DNA of 64,000 nucleotides from Sulfuritalea sp. Its GTDB lineage: Bacteria > Pseudomonadota > Gammaproteobacteria > Burkholderiales > Rhodocyclaceae. The DNA lies in assembly GCA_016710465.1 (NCBI GenBank), contig JADJVS010000014.1:124001-188000 (forward strand), read 5' to 3'. Positions within the stretch are counted from its first letter, which is position 1. Each line of letters opens with the position of its first letter. A model generated the notes under the pieces. That model was not told the DNA's origin. It did not search any database and saw nothing but the letters and a program-made list of their open reading frames with translations. Both the position numbers and the translations under genes were made by a program. Below, in pieces: positions 49,500 through 58,783 of the stretch.

Positions 49500-50942
49500 T
49501 CAGGCCGCCTTGGGCGGCGGCTTGAACTGCATGGCCTTGAATTCGAGGAAGTCCTCCAGGCCGTACTTGCCCAGTTCCCGCCCATTGCCGGACTGCTTGT
49601 AGCCGCCGAAGGGTGCGTAGATGTTGAAGGGGCCGCCGTTGATCTCGACCTGGCCGGTGCGCAGACGCCGCGCCACGCTCTCGGCGCGGGCGTCGGTGGC
49701 CGACCAGACGCCGCCGGAAAGGCCGTAGATCGAGTCGTTGGCGATGCGCACGGCATCGTCTTCATCGGTGTAGCTGATGATGGACAGCACCGGGCCGAAG
49801 ATTTCCTCCTGCGCAATCGTGGCCCTGGGATCAACCCGGCCGAACACGGTCGGCGCAACGTAGTAGCCGCCGGCGGGCAATCCCTCCGGCAGCGAGGCGC
49901 CGCCGGCCAGCAGTTCGCAGCCTTCGGCAATGCCCTTGGAGATGTAGTCGCGCACGCGGTCCTGCTGCATCTTTGAGGCCAGCGGCCCGATCGTGGTGCC
50001 CGGTTCCATCGGGTCGCCGAGGCGATACTCGGCGGCGGTCGCGGCGGCGATGCGCGCGGCTTCGTCGTAGCGACTTGCCGGCACCAGCAGGCGCGTCTGC
50101 GCGGTGCAGGTCTGCCCGGCGTTAAGGTAGCAGTTGCCGACCACGCCCTTGACCGCGACGGCAAAGTCGGCATCGTCCAGCACGATGCCGGCCGATTTGC
50201 CGCCGAGTTCCAGCGCGACGCGCTTGACCGTGTTGGCAGCAAGCTGGGAGATGCGCTTGCCGGCGGCGGTGGAGCCGGTAAAGGACACCATGTCGACCTC
50301 GGCATGCGTGACCAGGGCTTCGCCAATCTCCGGGCCGAATCCGGTGACAAGGTTGAATACGCCCGCCGGCACGCCGGCCTCGTGAATGATCTCGGCCAGG
50401 GCGAAGGCATTCAGAGGTGCCACCTCGGAGGGTTTGAGCACGACGGTGCAGCCGGCCGCCAGCGCGGCGGCGACCTTGGCCGCGATCTGGTGCAGTGGAT
50501 AGTTCCAGGGAGTGATGGCAACCACTACGCCGACCGGCTCGCGCAGCACTTTCGAATTGCCGACCTGCTCCTCGAAAGCGAAATCGCCGAGCAGGCGTGC
50601 ATACATGCCAAAGGTGGCGGTGGGCGAGCCGACCTGGATGCGCTGCGAAAGCTTGTAGGGCATGCCCATTTCCAGGGTGATGGCGCGGGCGATTTCGTCG
50701 GTGCGCGTCTTGAGGCCTTCCTGGATCTTCTTCAACAGTTCGGCACGGCGCGCCGGCGGCGTTGCCGCCCAGGCGTCAAAGGCCTTGCGCGCGGCGGCGA
50801 CCGCAGCTTCGGCGTCGGCCACCGAGCCTCGCGGGACCCGCGCGAGCAGCGCGCCGTTGGTGGGTGAAAACACATCGATCGCGCCTTTGCCCTGCGGCGC
50901 GACCCATTGGCCATCGATATGAAAGTATTCCTTGGTGATCAT
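49500..50942 (-). CDS. NAD(P)-dependent aldehyde dehydrogenase
   Basis: A 480-aa ALDH-superfamily enzyme. ITPWNYPLHQIAAKVAAALAAGCTVVLKPSE binds the cofactor, VALELGGKSAGI carries the general-base Glu, LNAGQTCTAQTRLLVPAS the nucleophilic Cys, and FNIYAPFGGYKQSGNGRELGKYGLEDFLE the C-terminus. ATG 50942 (MITKEYFHIDGQWV) is preferred over 50981. Convergent with hcrB and 56 bases downstream of tupA. The natural aldehyde is unknown; aromatic aldehydes would fit the neighbourhood. Confidence 0.9.
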   Translation of the reverse strand: MITKEYFHIDGQWVAPQGKGAIDVFSPTNGALLARVPRGSVADAEAAVAAARKAFDAWAATPPARRAELLKKIQEGLKTRTDEIARAITLEMGMPYKLSQRIQVGSPTATFGMYARLLGDFAFEEQVGNSKVLREPVGVVVAITPWNYPLHQIAAKVAAALAAGCTVVLKPSEVAPLNAFALAEIIHEAGVPAGVFNLVTGFGPEIGEALVTHAEVDMVSFTGSTAAGKRISQLAANTVKRVALELGGKSAGIVLDDADFAVAVKGVVGNCYLNAGQTCTAQTRLLVPASRYDEAARIAAATAAEYRLGDPMEPGTTIGPLASKMQQDRVRDYISKGIAEGCELLAGGASLPEGLPAGGYYVAPTVFGRVDPRATIAQEEIFGPVLSIISYTDEDDAVRIANDSIYGLSGGVWSATDARAESVARRLRTGQVEINGGPFNIYAPFGGYKQSGNGRELGKYGLEDFLEFKAMQFKPPPKAA

Positions 50943-50998
50943 GTACTGTTCCGTGGGGGGGGATCGGTCTGCCTCATGCATGTCGCATCCCGGCCCCC

Positions 50999-51855
50999 TT
51001 ATTTCGCCGCGTTGGGGAAGAACAACTGCTCGCCACCGATCTTGTAGTCGGCGATAGCCTTCTGACCATCCGCCGCGACCAGCCAGTCGATGAACTTCTG
51101 CCCATCGGCTTGCTTGACGTGGGGGTGTTTCGCCGGATTGACCAGGATTACGCCGTACTGGTTGAAGAGCCGGGTGTCGCCTTCGACGATGATGCCCAGG
51201 TCGCCGCGATTCTTGAAGTTGAGCCAGGTGCCGCGGTCGGCGAGGATGTAGGCGTTCATCGAGGCCGCGGTGTTGAGCGCCGGGCCCATGCCGGAGCCGG
51301 TGTCGCGATACCAGGCGCCCTTCTTCGCTGCCAGGTCGACGCCGGCGGCCTTCCAGTAGCGCAGCTCGGCGGCGTGGGTGCCGCTCTTGTCGCCGCGCGA
51401 GACAAAGGGCGCCTGTGCCGCTTCAGTGCTTTGCATGCCGGGGATTTCGCTTCGCGAGCCGGCAATGCGGCGCAGGCCTTCGAGGATGTCCTTGCCGGCC
51501 GCCTTGGCGGGATCGGCTTTGGGGCCGATGACGACGAAGTCGTTGTACATGACCTCCTGGCGCTTGACGCCGAAGCCCTCGGCGATGAATTTCTCCTCGG
51601 CCGCCTTGTCATGCACAAATACGACATCGGCATCGCCGCGGCGCGCCATGTCGAGCGCCTGGCCGGTGCCCAAGGCGACCACGCGCACCTTGATGCCGCT
51701 GGCCTTCTCGAAGGCCGGCAGCAGGTGGCCGAAGAGGCCCGACTGCTCGGTCGAGGTGGTCGACGACACGGTGATGAAACGTTCCTGGGCGTGGCTTTGG
51801 CCGGCCACCAGAACACTGGCGATGGTAAGAGCGGAACAAAACAGGCGACGGGTAA

Positions 51856-51859
<4 letters not shown>
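50999..51859 (-). CDS. tupA: tungstate/molybdate ABC transporter, binding protein
   Basis: A 286-aa periplasmic protein with signal peptide (LFCSALTIASVLVAGQSHAQ). The motif FITVSSTTSTEQSGLFGHLLPAFEKASGI is the TupA oxyanion site (TTSTxxSGL), distinct from ModA. VFVHDKAAEEKFIAEGFG, SRGDKSGTHAAELRYWKAAG and GMGPALNTAASMNAYILADRGTW follow the family. It delivers tungstate (or molybdate) to TupB. Last gene of tupBCA; its start overlaps tupC by four bases. Confidence 0.92.
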
Positions 51860-52541
<682 letters not shown>

Positions 52542-52542
<1 letters not shown>

Positions 52543-53246
52543 CAGCCCCACCGTTTCTCTGCCCAGCCGCGCAGCGCGTAGGCGAAGGCATTGACCGAGA
52601 GCACCACGGCGATCAACACGAAGCCCAGCGCCAGGGCCAGCGGGAGGTCGCCCTTGCTGGTTTCCAGCGCGATGGTGGTGGTCATCACCCTCGTCACGCC
52701 ATCGATGTTGCCGCCGACGATCATGACCGCGCCGACCTCGGCGATGGCTCGCCCGAAGCCCGCCAGTCCCGCCGTGGTCAGCGAGAAGCGGCCGTCCCAG
52801 AGCAGCGTTGCCGCGGCGCGTGCACGGCTGGCGCCAAGCGACCGCAGTTGTTCGCGGTATTCGGCCCATTCATCGGCGACCACTTGTCGCGTCAACGCGG
52901 CAACGATCGGCGTGACCAGGATCGCCTGGGCAATGACCATCGCCGTCGGCGAGAACAGCAAGCCGAAGCTGCCGAGCGGGCCGGCGCGCGACAGCAGCAG
53001 GTAGACCAGCAGTCCGACAACAACCGGTGGCAGGCCCATCAATCCGTTGAACAGCACGACCAGGATGCGCCGGCCAGGAAAGCGGCCAACCGCCAACAGG
53101 GCGCCGATCGGCATGCCAACGATGCAGGCGATCAAGGTCGCGGTGAGGCTGACGCGCAGACTGAGCCAGACAATGCCGGCGAGCCTGGCGTCGGCCAAGG
53201 AAACCAGTTGCCAGGCCGTGAGGAAAGAATCCCCCAGCGTTGTCAT
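52542..53246 (-). CDS. tupB: tungstate/molybdate ABC transporter, permease
   Basis: A 234-aa permease with about five or six helices (LSLRVSLTATLIACIVGMPIGALLAV, VLFNGLMGLPPVVVGLLVYLLLS). The EAA loop YREQLRSLGASRARAAATLLWDGRFSL and the C-terminal AIAEVGAVMIVGGNIDGVTRVMTTTIAL match TupB. First gene of the operon, divergent from an HTH-PBP regulator across 61 bases. Confidence 0.92.
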
Positions 53247-53249
53247 TGT

Positions 53250-53269
53250 TTATGTAATCGCGTGCATAA
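53250..53269. promoter_or_regulatory. inverted repeat in the tupB-regulator gap
   Basis: TTATG (53250-53254) and CATAA (53265-53269) form a short inverted repeat with a 10-base spacer, only four bases upstream of the tupB start. It is a plausible site for the divergent regulator but is short. Confidence 0.35.
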
Positions 53270-53307
53270 GGGAAAGCAGGTTAAAGTAGGCCATTGAGGG
53301 ATCAAAT

Positions 53308-54381
53308 ATGTCGTCCGTTGCAACTAAGCCACGCCTGCGTTGGAGTTGGGATTTCGGCCCCCTGCTCCAGGACATCGACACCACGCGCTTGTTGCACCTG
53401 CTCGGTGCACTGGGGGCCAATGCCGCACTCGGCGTCGCGGCGCGCGATGCCGGGATGTCTTATCGCACCGCGTGGGGTCTGCTGCGCGGGTGTGAGCAAG
53501 CCTTGGGCGCCTCGTTGGTGGTCATGGAGCGCGGTCGCGGCACGCGCCTGACCGAGTTTGGCGCGGCCCTGGTGGAGCTCGACGTCGCGGCGCGCGACGC
53601 ACTCGACGAGGTGCATGCCCCCTGGCAGCGCAAGCTGGAAGCCTTGCTGGCACCAGTGGTGCGCGTCGCGCCCGAACGCCTGCGCGTGACGGCAAGCCAC
53701 GACCTGGCGCTTGCCGACTGGGTGGAGCACGGCCGGCGAATACGCTTCGAACTGTCCTGGCGCGGCAGCGAGGATGCGCTGGCGGCGCTGGGGCGCGGCG
53801 AGTGCGAACTGGCGGGTTTCCATGTGCCCGAGGATTGGCCCGTGGCACGCGCGGAAAACTGGCTTGGGCTCTGGCTTGACGCCGGAATCCATGTATGCCT
53901 GCCGGTGATGCGCCGCCGCCAGGGCCTGATCGTGGCGCGCGGCAATCCGCATCGCCTGGCCAGTCTTGGCGACATCGCGCGGCGCGGCCTGCGCATGGTC
54001 AATCGCCAGCGAGGGTCCGCCACGCGCGGCCTGATCGACGAATTGCTGGCGGCGAACCGGGTGCGGCCCGAATCAATCGCCGGCTACCAGCACGAGGAGT
54101 TCACCCACGAGGCGGTGGCCGCCGAAGTCGCGGCCGGGCAGGCAGATGCCGGCTTTGGCATCGAGGCGGCGGCGGTGCGCTATGACCTCGGCTTTGTGCC
54201 GCTGGTCATCGAACGCTATGGATTTGCCATGACCCGGGCACTCGCCGAGAGCCCCGAGGGCCGCGTGCTTCTCGCCCGCCTGCATGGCAACACCTTTCGT
54301 CAGCGTCTGCTGGCGATGCCGGGCTACGAACCCTTGCCGGCGCGCGAGCCGGGAAGCTGGTCGGCGTTTCTCGCCAGGTAG
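53308..54381 (+). CDS. ModE-like HTH regulator with substrate-binding-protein-like domain
   Basis: A 357-aa protein. The N-terminal ModE/LysR-type winged helix is in LLHLLGALGANAALGVAARDAGMSYRTAWGLLRGCEQALGASLVVMERGRGTRLTEFG (residues 27-85). The C-terminal two-thirds resemble periplasmic oxyanion-binding proteins (PBP-like, PF12727 type): LRVTASHDLALADWV, ELAGFHVPEDW, IVARGNPHRLASLGDIARRGLRMVNRQRGSATRGLIDELLA. Being divergent from tupBCA it probably senses tungstate or molybdate and controls the importer. Confidence 0.85.
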   Translation: MSSVATKPRLRWSWDFGPLLQDIDTTRLLHLLGALGANAALGVAARDAGMSYRTAWGLLRGCEQALGASLVVMERGRGTRLTEFGAALVELDVAARDALDEVHAPWQRKLEALLAPVVRVAPERLRVTASHDLALADWVEHGRRIRFELSWRGSEDALAALGRGECELAGFHVPEDWPVARAENWLGLWLDAGIHVCLPVMRRRQGLIVARGNPHRLASLGDIARRGLRMVNRQRGSATRGLIDELLAANRVRPESIAGYQHEEFTHEAVAAEVAAGQADAGFGIEAAAVRYDLGFVPLVIERYGFAMTRALAESPEGRVLLARLHGNTFRQRLLAMPGYEPLPAREPGSWSAFLAR

Positions 54382-54512
54382 CCGAACCGGTCGGGGCTTG
54401 CATCGAGTCGACAAGGGGCTAACGTCCGAACGAATATTTAGTTTAAGATAAAAACAAAAGTGGCTTTTCGCACCATCGCGGAACAGCCCGCGTCCGGAGT
54501 ACAGAAGCTTCC

Positions 54513-54899
54513 ATGTCCAAGAAAAAAAAGCCCGCAAAAATCAAATTCGATTGTTCGCAGTGCCCCGGTTGGTGCTGCAGCTATGAGCGCATTCGCACGA
54601 CCCCGGATGACATTGCGCTGCTCGCCAAGCATTTCGAGTGTGACGAAAAGGAAGTCAAGAAGAACGCGCTCGACTTCATCGACGGTGAATGGTTCTTGCG
54701 CCATCGCAAGGACGACATTTACAAATCAATCTGCGTCTTCTTCGATCGCAAGGAGCGTCACTGCGGCATTTACGAGGTTCGCCCGGTGGTTTGCCACAAG
54801 TTTCCCTGGCAGAACACCTGCGGTTACTACGACTTCCTCAAGTTCGAGCGCGAAATGATGGGCGATGACGAATTCATTCCGCTGCCCTACCCGAAATAA
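54513..54899 (+). CDS. YkgJ-family Cys-cluster protein
   Basis: A 128-aa protein with KFDCSQCPGWCCSYERI (CxxCxxxCC-type) and later HCGIYEVRPVVCHKFPWQNTC, the YkgJ (Zn- or Fe-S-cluster) family pattern. The function of the family is unknown; several members are linked to metal-dependent modification. It opens the run of genes leading into the NHLP export system, 131 bases after the regulator gene. The upstream gap includes an unusually AT-rich tract (54433-54468) that may be a promoter. Confidence 0.85.
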   Translation: MSKKKKPAKIKFDCSQCPGWCCSYERIRTTPDDIALLAKHFECDEKEVKKNALDFIDGEWFLRHRKDDIYKSICVFFDRKERHCGIYEVRPVVCHKFPWQNTCGYYDFLKFEREMMGDDEFIPLPYPK

Positions 54900-54935
54900 T
54901 CCCTTGTTTCCCCTTTTTCAAATCTGGAGACCGCG

Positions 54936-55211
54936 ATGAGCGAAGCCAAGGAAAAAATTCTGCAACTCCTTCCCGCCGAGGGCTGGGAGGCCATGTTCGA
55001 GGACGAAGACAACGTGGCCGTGGTGTGCTTCGCCCTGGTCGAAAGCACCGACGAGGAAGGCGTGGTTTCCTCCGCGGTTCGGCCGATGGCCAGTATCGGC
55101 GATGCCATCGAGTTCTGCGACGACTATCCGAATTACGCCGGCCTGACCCGCGGCGAAGAGGATTGGGACGAGGACTACGACGAAGAGGAAGAAGACGAGG
55201 AAGAGGAATAG
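54936..55211 (+). CDS. small acidic protein, 91 aa, function unknown
   Basis: MSEAKEKILQLLPAEGWEAMF opens a compact domain (AVVCFALVESTDEEGVVSSAVRPMASIGDAIEF) and the last 18 residues are almost all Asp/Glu. No Gly-Gly leader motif, signal peptide or Cys cluster is present, so it is unlikely to be the peptide exported by the neighbouring transporter. It follows the YkgJ gene by 36 bases and may be co-transcribed. Confidence 0.65.
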   Translation: MSEAKEKILQLLPAEGWEAMFEDEDNVAVVCFALVESTDEEGVVSSAVRPMASIGDAIEFCDDYPNYAGLTRGEEDWDEDYDEEEEDEEEE

Positions 55212-55290
55212 CCGTTCCGGCGTCAACCCGATCGACGGCGCGGCCACCCATGCGCCCTTGCGTTGCGAATTTTCCGTGTAGGAGAGGGTC

Positions 55291-55854
55291 ATGAGAAAAG
55301 TCTTGTACATCCTTGGACAGCTCGACGATGCCGACGTCGAGTGGCTGGCGACCAACGGGCAGCGCCAGAAGCTTGCCAAGGGATCGGTCGTGATCCAGAA
55401 CGGGGTTCGTTCGGAAAACCTCTACATCGTCATCGATGGGCGGCTGGCGGTGGTTCTGCCCAATGGATTCAAGCTGGCCGAGGTTGGCGTCGGCGAAATT
55501 CTTGGCGAAATCTCGTTGGTGATTTCCAGCCCGCCGACCGCATCGGTGGTGGTGGAAGAGGATTGCGTGGTGCTCGCTGTATCGCAACTGAAGTTGCGCA
55601 AGCAGTTGCAACGCGATGCCGCATTTGCCGGCCGCTTTTATCGCGCCCTGGCGGTGTTCCTCGCCAATCGCATGCGCTCCACGCTCTCGACCCTGGGCTA
55701 TGGCAATGCCCCGGCCGCCGGGCCCGGCAAGGCGATCGCTGACGAGGACGAGGATGACGAGCAGGACGCGGACTTGCTGGATGACGAAGTGCTGGACGAG
55801 GTGTACAACGCCGGCTTGCGATTCGAGCGCTTGCTCAAGAAACTCGCGCAGTAA
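55291..55854 (+). CDS. cyclic-nucleotide-binding-domain protein without HTH
   Basis: A 187-aa protein: a Crp-type beta-barrel domain at residues 10-125 (KGSVVIQNGVRSENLYIVIDGRLAVVLPNGFKLAEVGVGEILGEISLVISSPPTASVVVEEDCVVLAV), then an acidic stretch (DEDEDDEQDADLLDDEVLDEV) and a short basic helix. No DNA-binding domain. The usual cAMP Arg in the PTAS segment is replaced, so the ligand is unclear. It is 29 bases before the TolC gene and is likely part of the NHLP export operon. Confidence 0.85.
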   Translation: MRKVLYILGQLDDADVEWLATNGQRQKLAKGSVVIQNGVRSENLYIVIDGRLAVVLPNGFKLAEVGVGEILGEISLVISSPPTASVVVEEDCVVLAVSQLKLRKQLQRDAAFAGRFYRALAVFLANRMRSTLSTLGYGNAPAAGPGKAIADEDEDDEQDADLLDDEVLDEVYNAGLRFERLLKKLAQ

Positions 55855-55883
55855 CCATCCCGCCGGTAACAGGCTTGTCCATA

Positions 55884-57512
55884 ATGCGCTCGGGGACCAT
55901 TTTCGCCGTCGCTGCCCTCCTGCTATGCGTCCCCGTCGCGGGGGCGCAGGACTTGCGGCTGGCCAAGGAACTGGTCGTTCCGCCGCCGCCCCCGGAAGCG
56001 ACCGGTCGCAGCCTGACATTAAAGGGTGAGGCGACGCTCGAAAACGTGCTGCGTCGCGCCTTGAGCGCAAATCCGGGTCTGGTCGTTCAGGGCCTGCAAG
56101 TCAAGGCCGAGCACGGCAATGTCGATCAGGCCCTGGGAGCCTATGAGACGGAATTCACCCTGAATTATTCGCGCGAGGCGGGGCGACGGCCGCTGCGCCG
56201 GCAGGATGTGACGACTTTCGCCACGGCGGGCTCGCCGGAAAGTCGGGCCGAGAGCGTCAACAATTCGGAACTGCGCGCCGGAGTCACCCGCAACCTTCGC
56301 TCCGGGGCTGAGTTGGAAGCAACCGGTACTGTGAACTCCGCCGGCAGCACGCTCAACGAGGCTTCCGGTACGCCGCGGCAGACGACGGCCGGTCTGCGTT
56401 TCGGGATTCGCGTGCCGCTGTTGCGCAACGCCGGTGGCGTGCAGAACGAAACCGCGCTGCGGGCGCGCGAGATTGAGCGCGACGCGAGCATCGAGGACCT
56501 CCTGCAGACGAGTTCGACCACCGTGCTGAACGTGGTGCAGGCCTACTGGGAACTGGCCACGCGCCTGCTTCGCGCCGCCATCCTGAAGGAAAGCGAGAAG
56601 CGCTCCGGCGACCTTGTAACGGAGATCGAGAAGCTGGTTGCCGCCGACCAGATTCCTGGCGCTGAACTCGATCTCGCCGAAGCCAGCGCGGGGGAAAAGC
56701 GCGCCAGCCGGGTAGCCGAGGAACAGGCCTTGCAGGCGGCCTGGAACAACCTCGGTCGCTTGCTCCAGGCGGATACGGTCGATGACGTGCTTGGCGCCGC
56801 GCTGAAGACCGACACCTTGCCGGAGGTGGACCCGCGCGCGGTCGATTTTGCCGGCCGCATGCAGGCGCGGCACAAGGACGCGCTGGAGAAGCGCGCCGAC
56901 GTCCGCGCCGCGCGCCTGCGCGAGCGGGCGGCGCACATCCAGGTGTTGGCCGCGGAAGATACGCTGAAGACGCAACTGGATTTCGTCGGTTCGCTCAATA
57001 CCAGTGGCCTGCGCGAAGGCTCGAATGGCCCGAACTTTGATCTGTCGCGGCCGTTTCCCGTACTCAATCTCGGATTCCAGGTGCGCATGCCCCTGGAGAG
57101 CACCGCTGCGCGAGGCCTGGTAACGACCCGTCAGGCGGCGCATCGGCAGTCGGTTGTCCGGCTCCACGAAGCCGAAGGCAATGTCGGCTCCGCCCTCGTC
57201 ACCGCGTCGAGTGCGTTGCGCAGGATCGTCCGCCGTCATGAAGATACCGCGGCCGCGGTGGTTCGGTACGAACAGGCCGTGAAGAACGAGTATGTCAAGC
57301 GCAAGCTTGGATTGGCCACGCTGATCGACGTCATTACGGTGCAGGACCGGCTGGATGGCGCCCGCCTGCAACTGCTACAGTTGCGCCAGGAGTATGCGGT
57401 CGGAGTCGCGCAGATCCTGTTCGACGCCGGCGAGTTGGTGGGCAGGGAAGCGGAGTCGTACCGGGTGAATTCGGTGCTTCTGGACCGGGCGGGATTCGCT
57501 GGAATCCGGTAA
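55884..57512 (+). CDS. TolC-family outer membrane factor of the NHLP export system
   Basis: A 542-aa precursor with signal peptide (MRSGTIFAVAALLLCVPVAGA). OEP-type helices: TLENVLRRALSANPGLVVQGLQVKAEHGNVDQALGAY, GIRVPLLRNAGGVQNETALRAREIERDASIEDLLQTSSTTVLNVVQAYWELATRLL and RKLGLATLIDVITVQDRLDGARLQLLQLRQEYAVGVAQILFDAG. ATG 55884 is chosen over TTG 55875 for the signal peptide. Its stop shares a base with the HlyD-like start (TAATG), indicating a dedicated exit channel for the exporter. Confidence 0.88.
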   Translation: MRSGTIFAVAALLLCVPVAGAQDLRLAKELVVPPPPPEATGRSLTLKGEATLENVLRRALSANPGLVVQGLQVKAEHGNVDQALGAYETEFTLNYSREAGRRPLRRQDVTTFATAGSPESRAESVNNSELRAGVTRNLRSGAELEATGTVNSAGSTLNEASGTPRQTTAGLRFGIRVPLLRNAGGVQNETALRAREIERDASIEDLLQTSSTTVLNVVQAYWELATRLLRAAILKESEKRSGDLVTEIEKLVAADQIPGAELDLAEASAGEKRASRVAEEQALQAAWNNLGRLLQADTVDDVLGAALKTDTLPEVDPRAVDFAGRMQARHKDALEKRADVRAARLRERAAHIQVLAAEDTLKTQLDFVGSLNTSGLREGSNGPNFDLSRPFPVLNLGFQVRMPLESTAARGLVTTRQAAHRQSVVRLHEAEGNVGSALVTASSALRRIVRRHEDTAAAVVRYEQAVKNEYVKRKLGLATLIDVITVQDRLDGARLQLLQLRQEYAVGVAQILFDAGELVGREAESYRVNSVLLDRAGFAGIR

Positions 57513-58783
57513 TGGACGAGAGCGATTCCGACCGCAGCCAGAAGCTGTTTCGCAAGGTGGCCCTGGCGCGCCTGTCGTCGCCGGATCGCCTGGATATCCT
57601 GCTTGGAATCAGTCGTCCGCAAACCATCCTGGCCTGGATCGGCGCCGCGATTCTCCTCGGCGCGTTCCTGTTCTGGGGATTTACCTGGCCGGTGGAGCAA
57701 AAGGTGGTGGGGCGGTGCATCCTGACCAGCCCCAGCGGCATCGCCGAGGTCACGGCGAGCGCGGCCGGGGTTGTCGGCGGTCTCTCCGTGAAACTTGGCG
57801 ATCGTGTCGCCGCCAACCAGGTCATCGGGCGCATCGTTCGCTCGGAGCTCGACGACCAGATTCGCCATGCGCGCGATCGTCTTGCCGAGCTCGAGCGGCG
57901 CCGCGAGGAGATAACGCGGATCAACAGCCGCGCGAGCAGCCAGGGACGCAGTTCCGCAAGCGCCGAGCGCCGCCTGCTTGAAGCGCAACTGCGGCTCGCC
58001 GAGGACAAGGCGTCGGCGATCGAAAGGCGTCTGGTGACCGAGCGCGACCTGGTGGCGCAGGGCCTGATCACGCGCCGTACCCTGCTCGATTCGGAGGAGG
58101 CCCATGCGGCGGCGATTCTCGAAAGGGAACAACTCGTGGATCGCTCCGCCCAGTCGACCCTCGGGTATTCCGAGCAGGAGCGCCAGCGGGAGCGGGAACG
58201 CATCGCGATTGATTTTCAGGTCAATGAAACCCGGCGCAACCTCGATGCGTCACTCGATATCGAACGCCAATCGGCGCCAGTCGTCAGCATCTTCGGCGGG
58301 CGCGTGGTCGAGATCAAGATCGGTAACGGCGTCGCGGTGGGATTCGGCACCCCCATCCTGTTGCTCGAACGGCTTGAAAACACGCGAGGCGACATCGAGG
58401 CGGCGATCTATTTCCCGGGCGGCGAGGGCAAGCTCGTGGCGATGAACATGGATGCCGAGGTGGTGCCCGATTACGTCAAGCGCCAGGAGTTCGGCTTCCT
58501 GCGCGCGCGGATCGAAAGCGTCTCCGATTACCCGGTAAGCTCGCCTGGCATGAGGCTGCTGGTCCAGAACGACAATCTCGTGCGCGAGCTCTCGGAATCC
58601 CGCTCCGCGATATTCGCGCGCGCTCGCCTGGACAGGAACGACAAGGGCGGATTCGCCTGGTCGGCCGCCGCCGCCGAATCGCCCGAGGTTCGACCCGGGG
58701 CGCTTTGCCGCGCCGAGGTCACGGTTCGCGAACGGCCACCCTTCGCGCGCGCCATCGCATTGGTGAAGCAATGGACACGATGA
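57512..58783 (+). CDS. NHLP-type bacteriocin export HlyD-family protein
   Basis: A 423-aa adaptor: one N-terminal transmembrane helix (TILAWIGAAILLGAFLFWGF), lipoyl-like halves (ASAAGVVGGLSVKLGDRVAANQVIGRI and APVVSIFGGRVVEIKIGNGVAVGFGTPILLL) and a coiled-coil hairpin (about residues 110-240). The segment LSSPDRLDILLGISRPQTILAW is typical of the NHLM/NHLP secretion protein. It joins the inner-membrane ABC exporters to the TolC partner. Confidence 0.88.
   Translation: MDESDSDRSQKLFRKVALARLSSPDRLDILLGISRPQTILAWIGAAILLGAFLFWGFTWPVEQKVVGRCILTSPSGIAEVTASAAGVVGGLSVKLGDRVAANQVIGRIVRSELDDQIRHARDRLAELERRREEITRINSRASSQGRSSASAERRLLEAQLRLAEDKASAIERRLVTERDLVAQGLITRRTLLDSEEAHAAAILEREQLVDRSAQSTLGYSEQERQRERERIAIDFQVNETRRNLDASLDIERQSAPVVSIFGGRVVEIKIGNGVAVGFGTPILLLERLENTRGDIEAAIYFPGGEGKLVAMNMDAEVVPDYVKRQEFGFLRARIESVSDYPVSSPGMRLLVQNDNLVRELSESRSAIFARARLDRNDKGGFAWSAAAAESPEVRPGALCRAEVTVRERPPFARAIALVKQWTR

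Noticed and set aside
54936..55211. Considered as the precursor peptide for the NHLP exporter
   Set aside because: It has no Gly-Gly or Ala-Gly cleavage site, no nitrile-hydratase or Nif11 leader resemblance and no Cys/Ser/Thr-rich core; the acidic tail is unlike a RiPP core.
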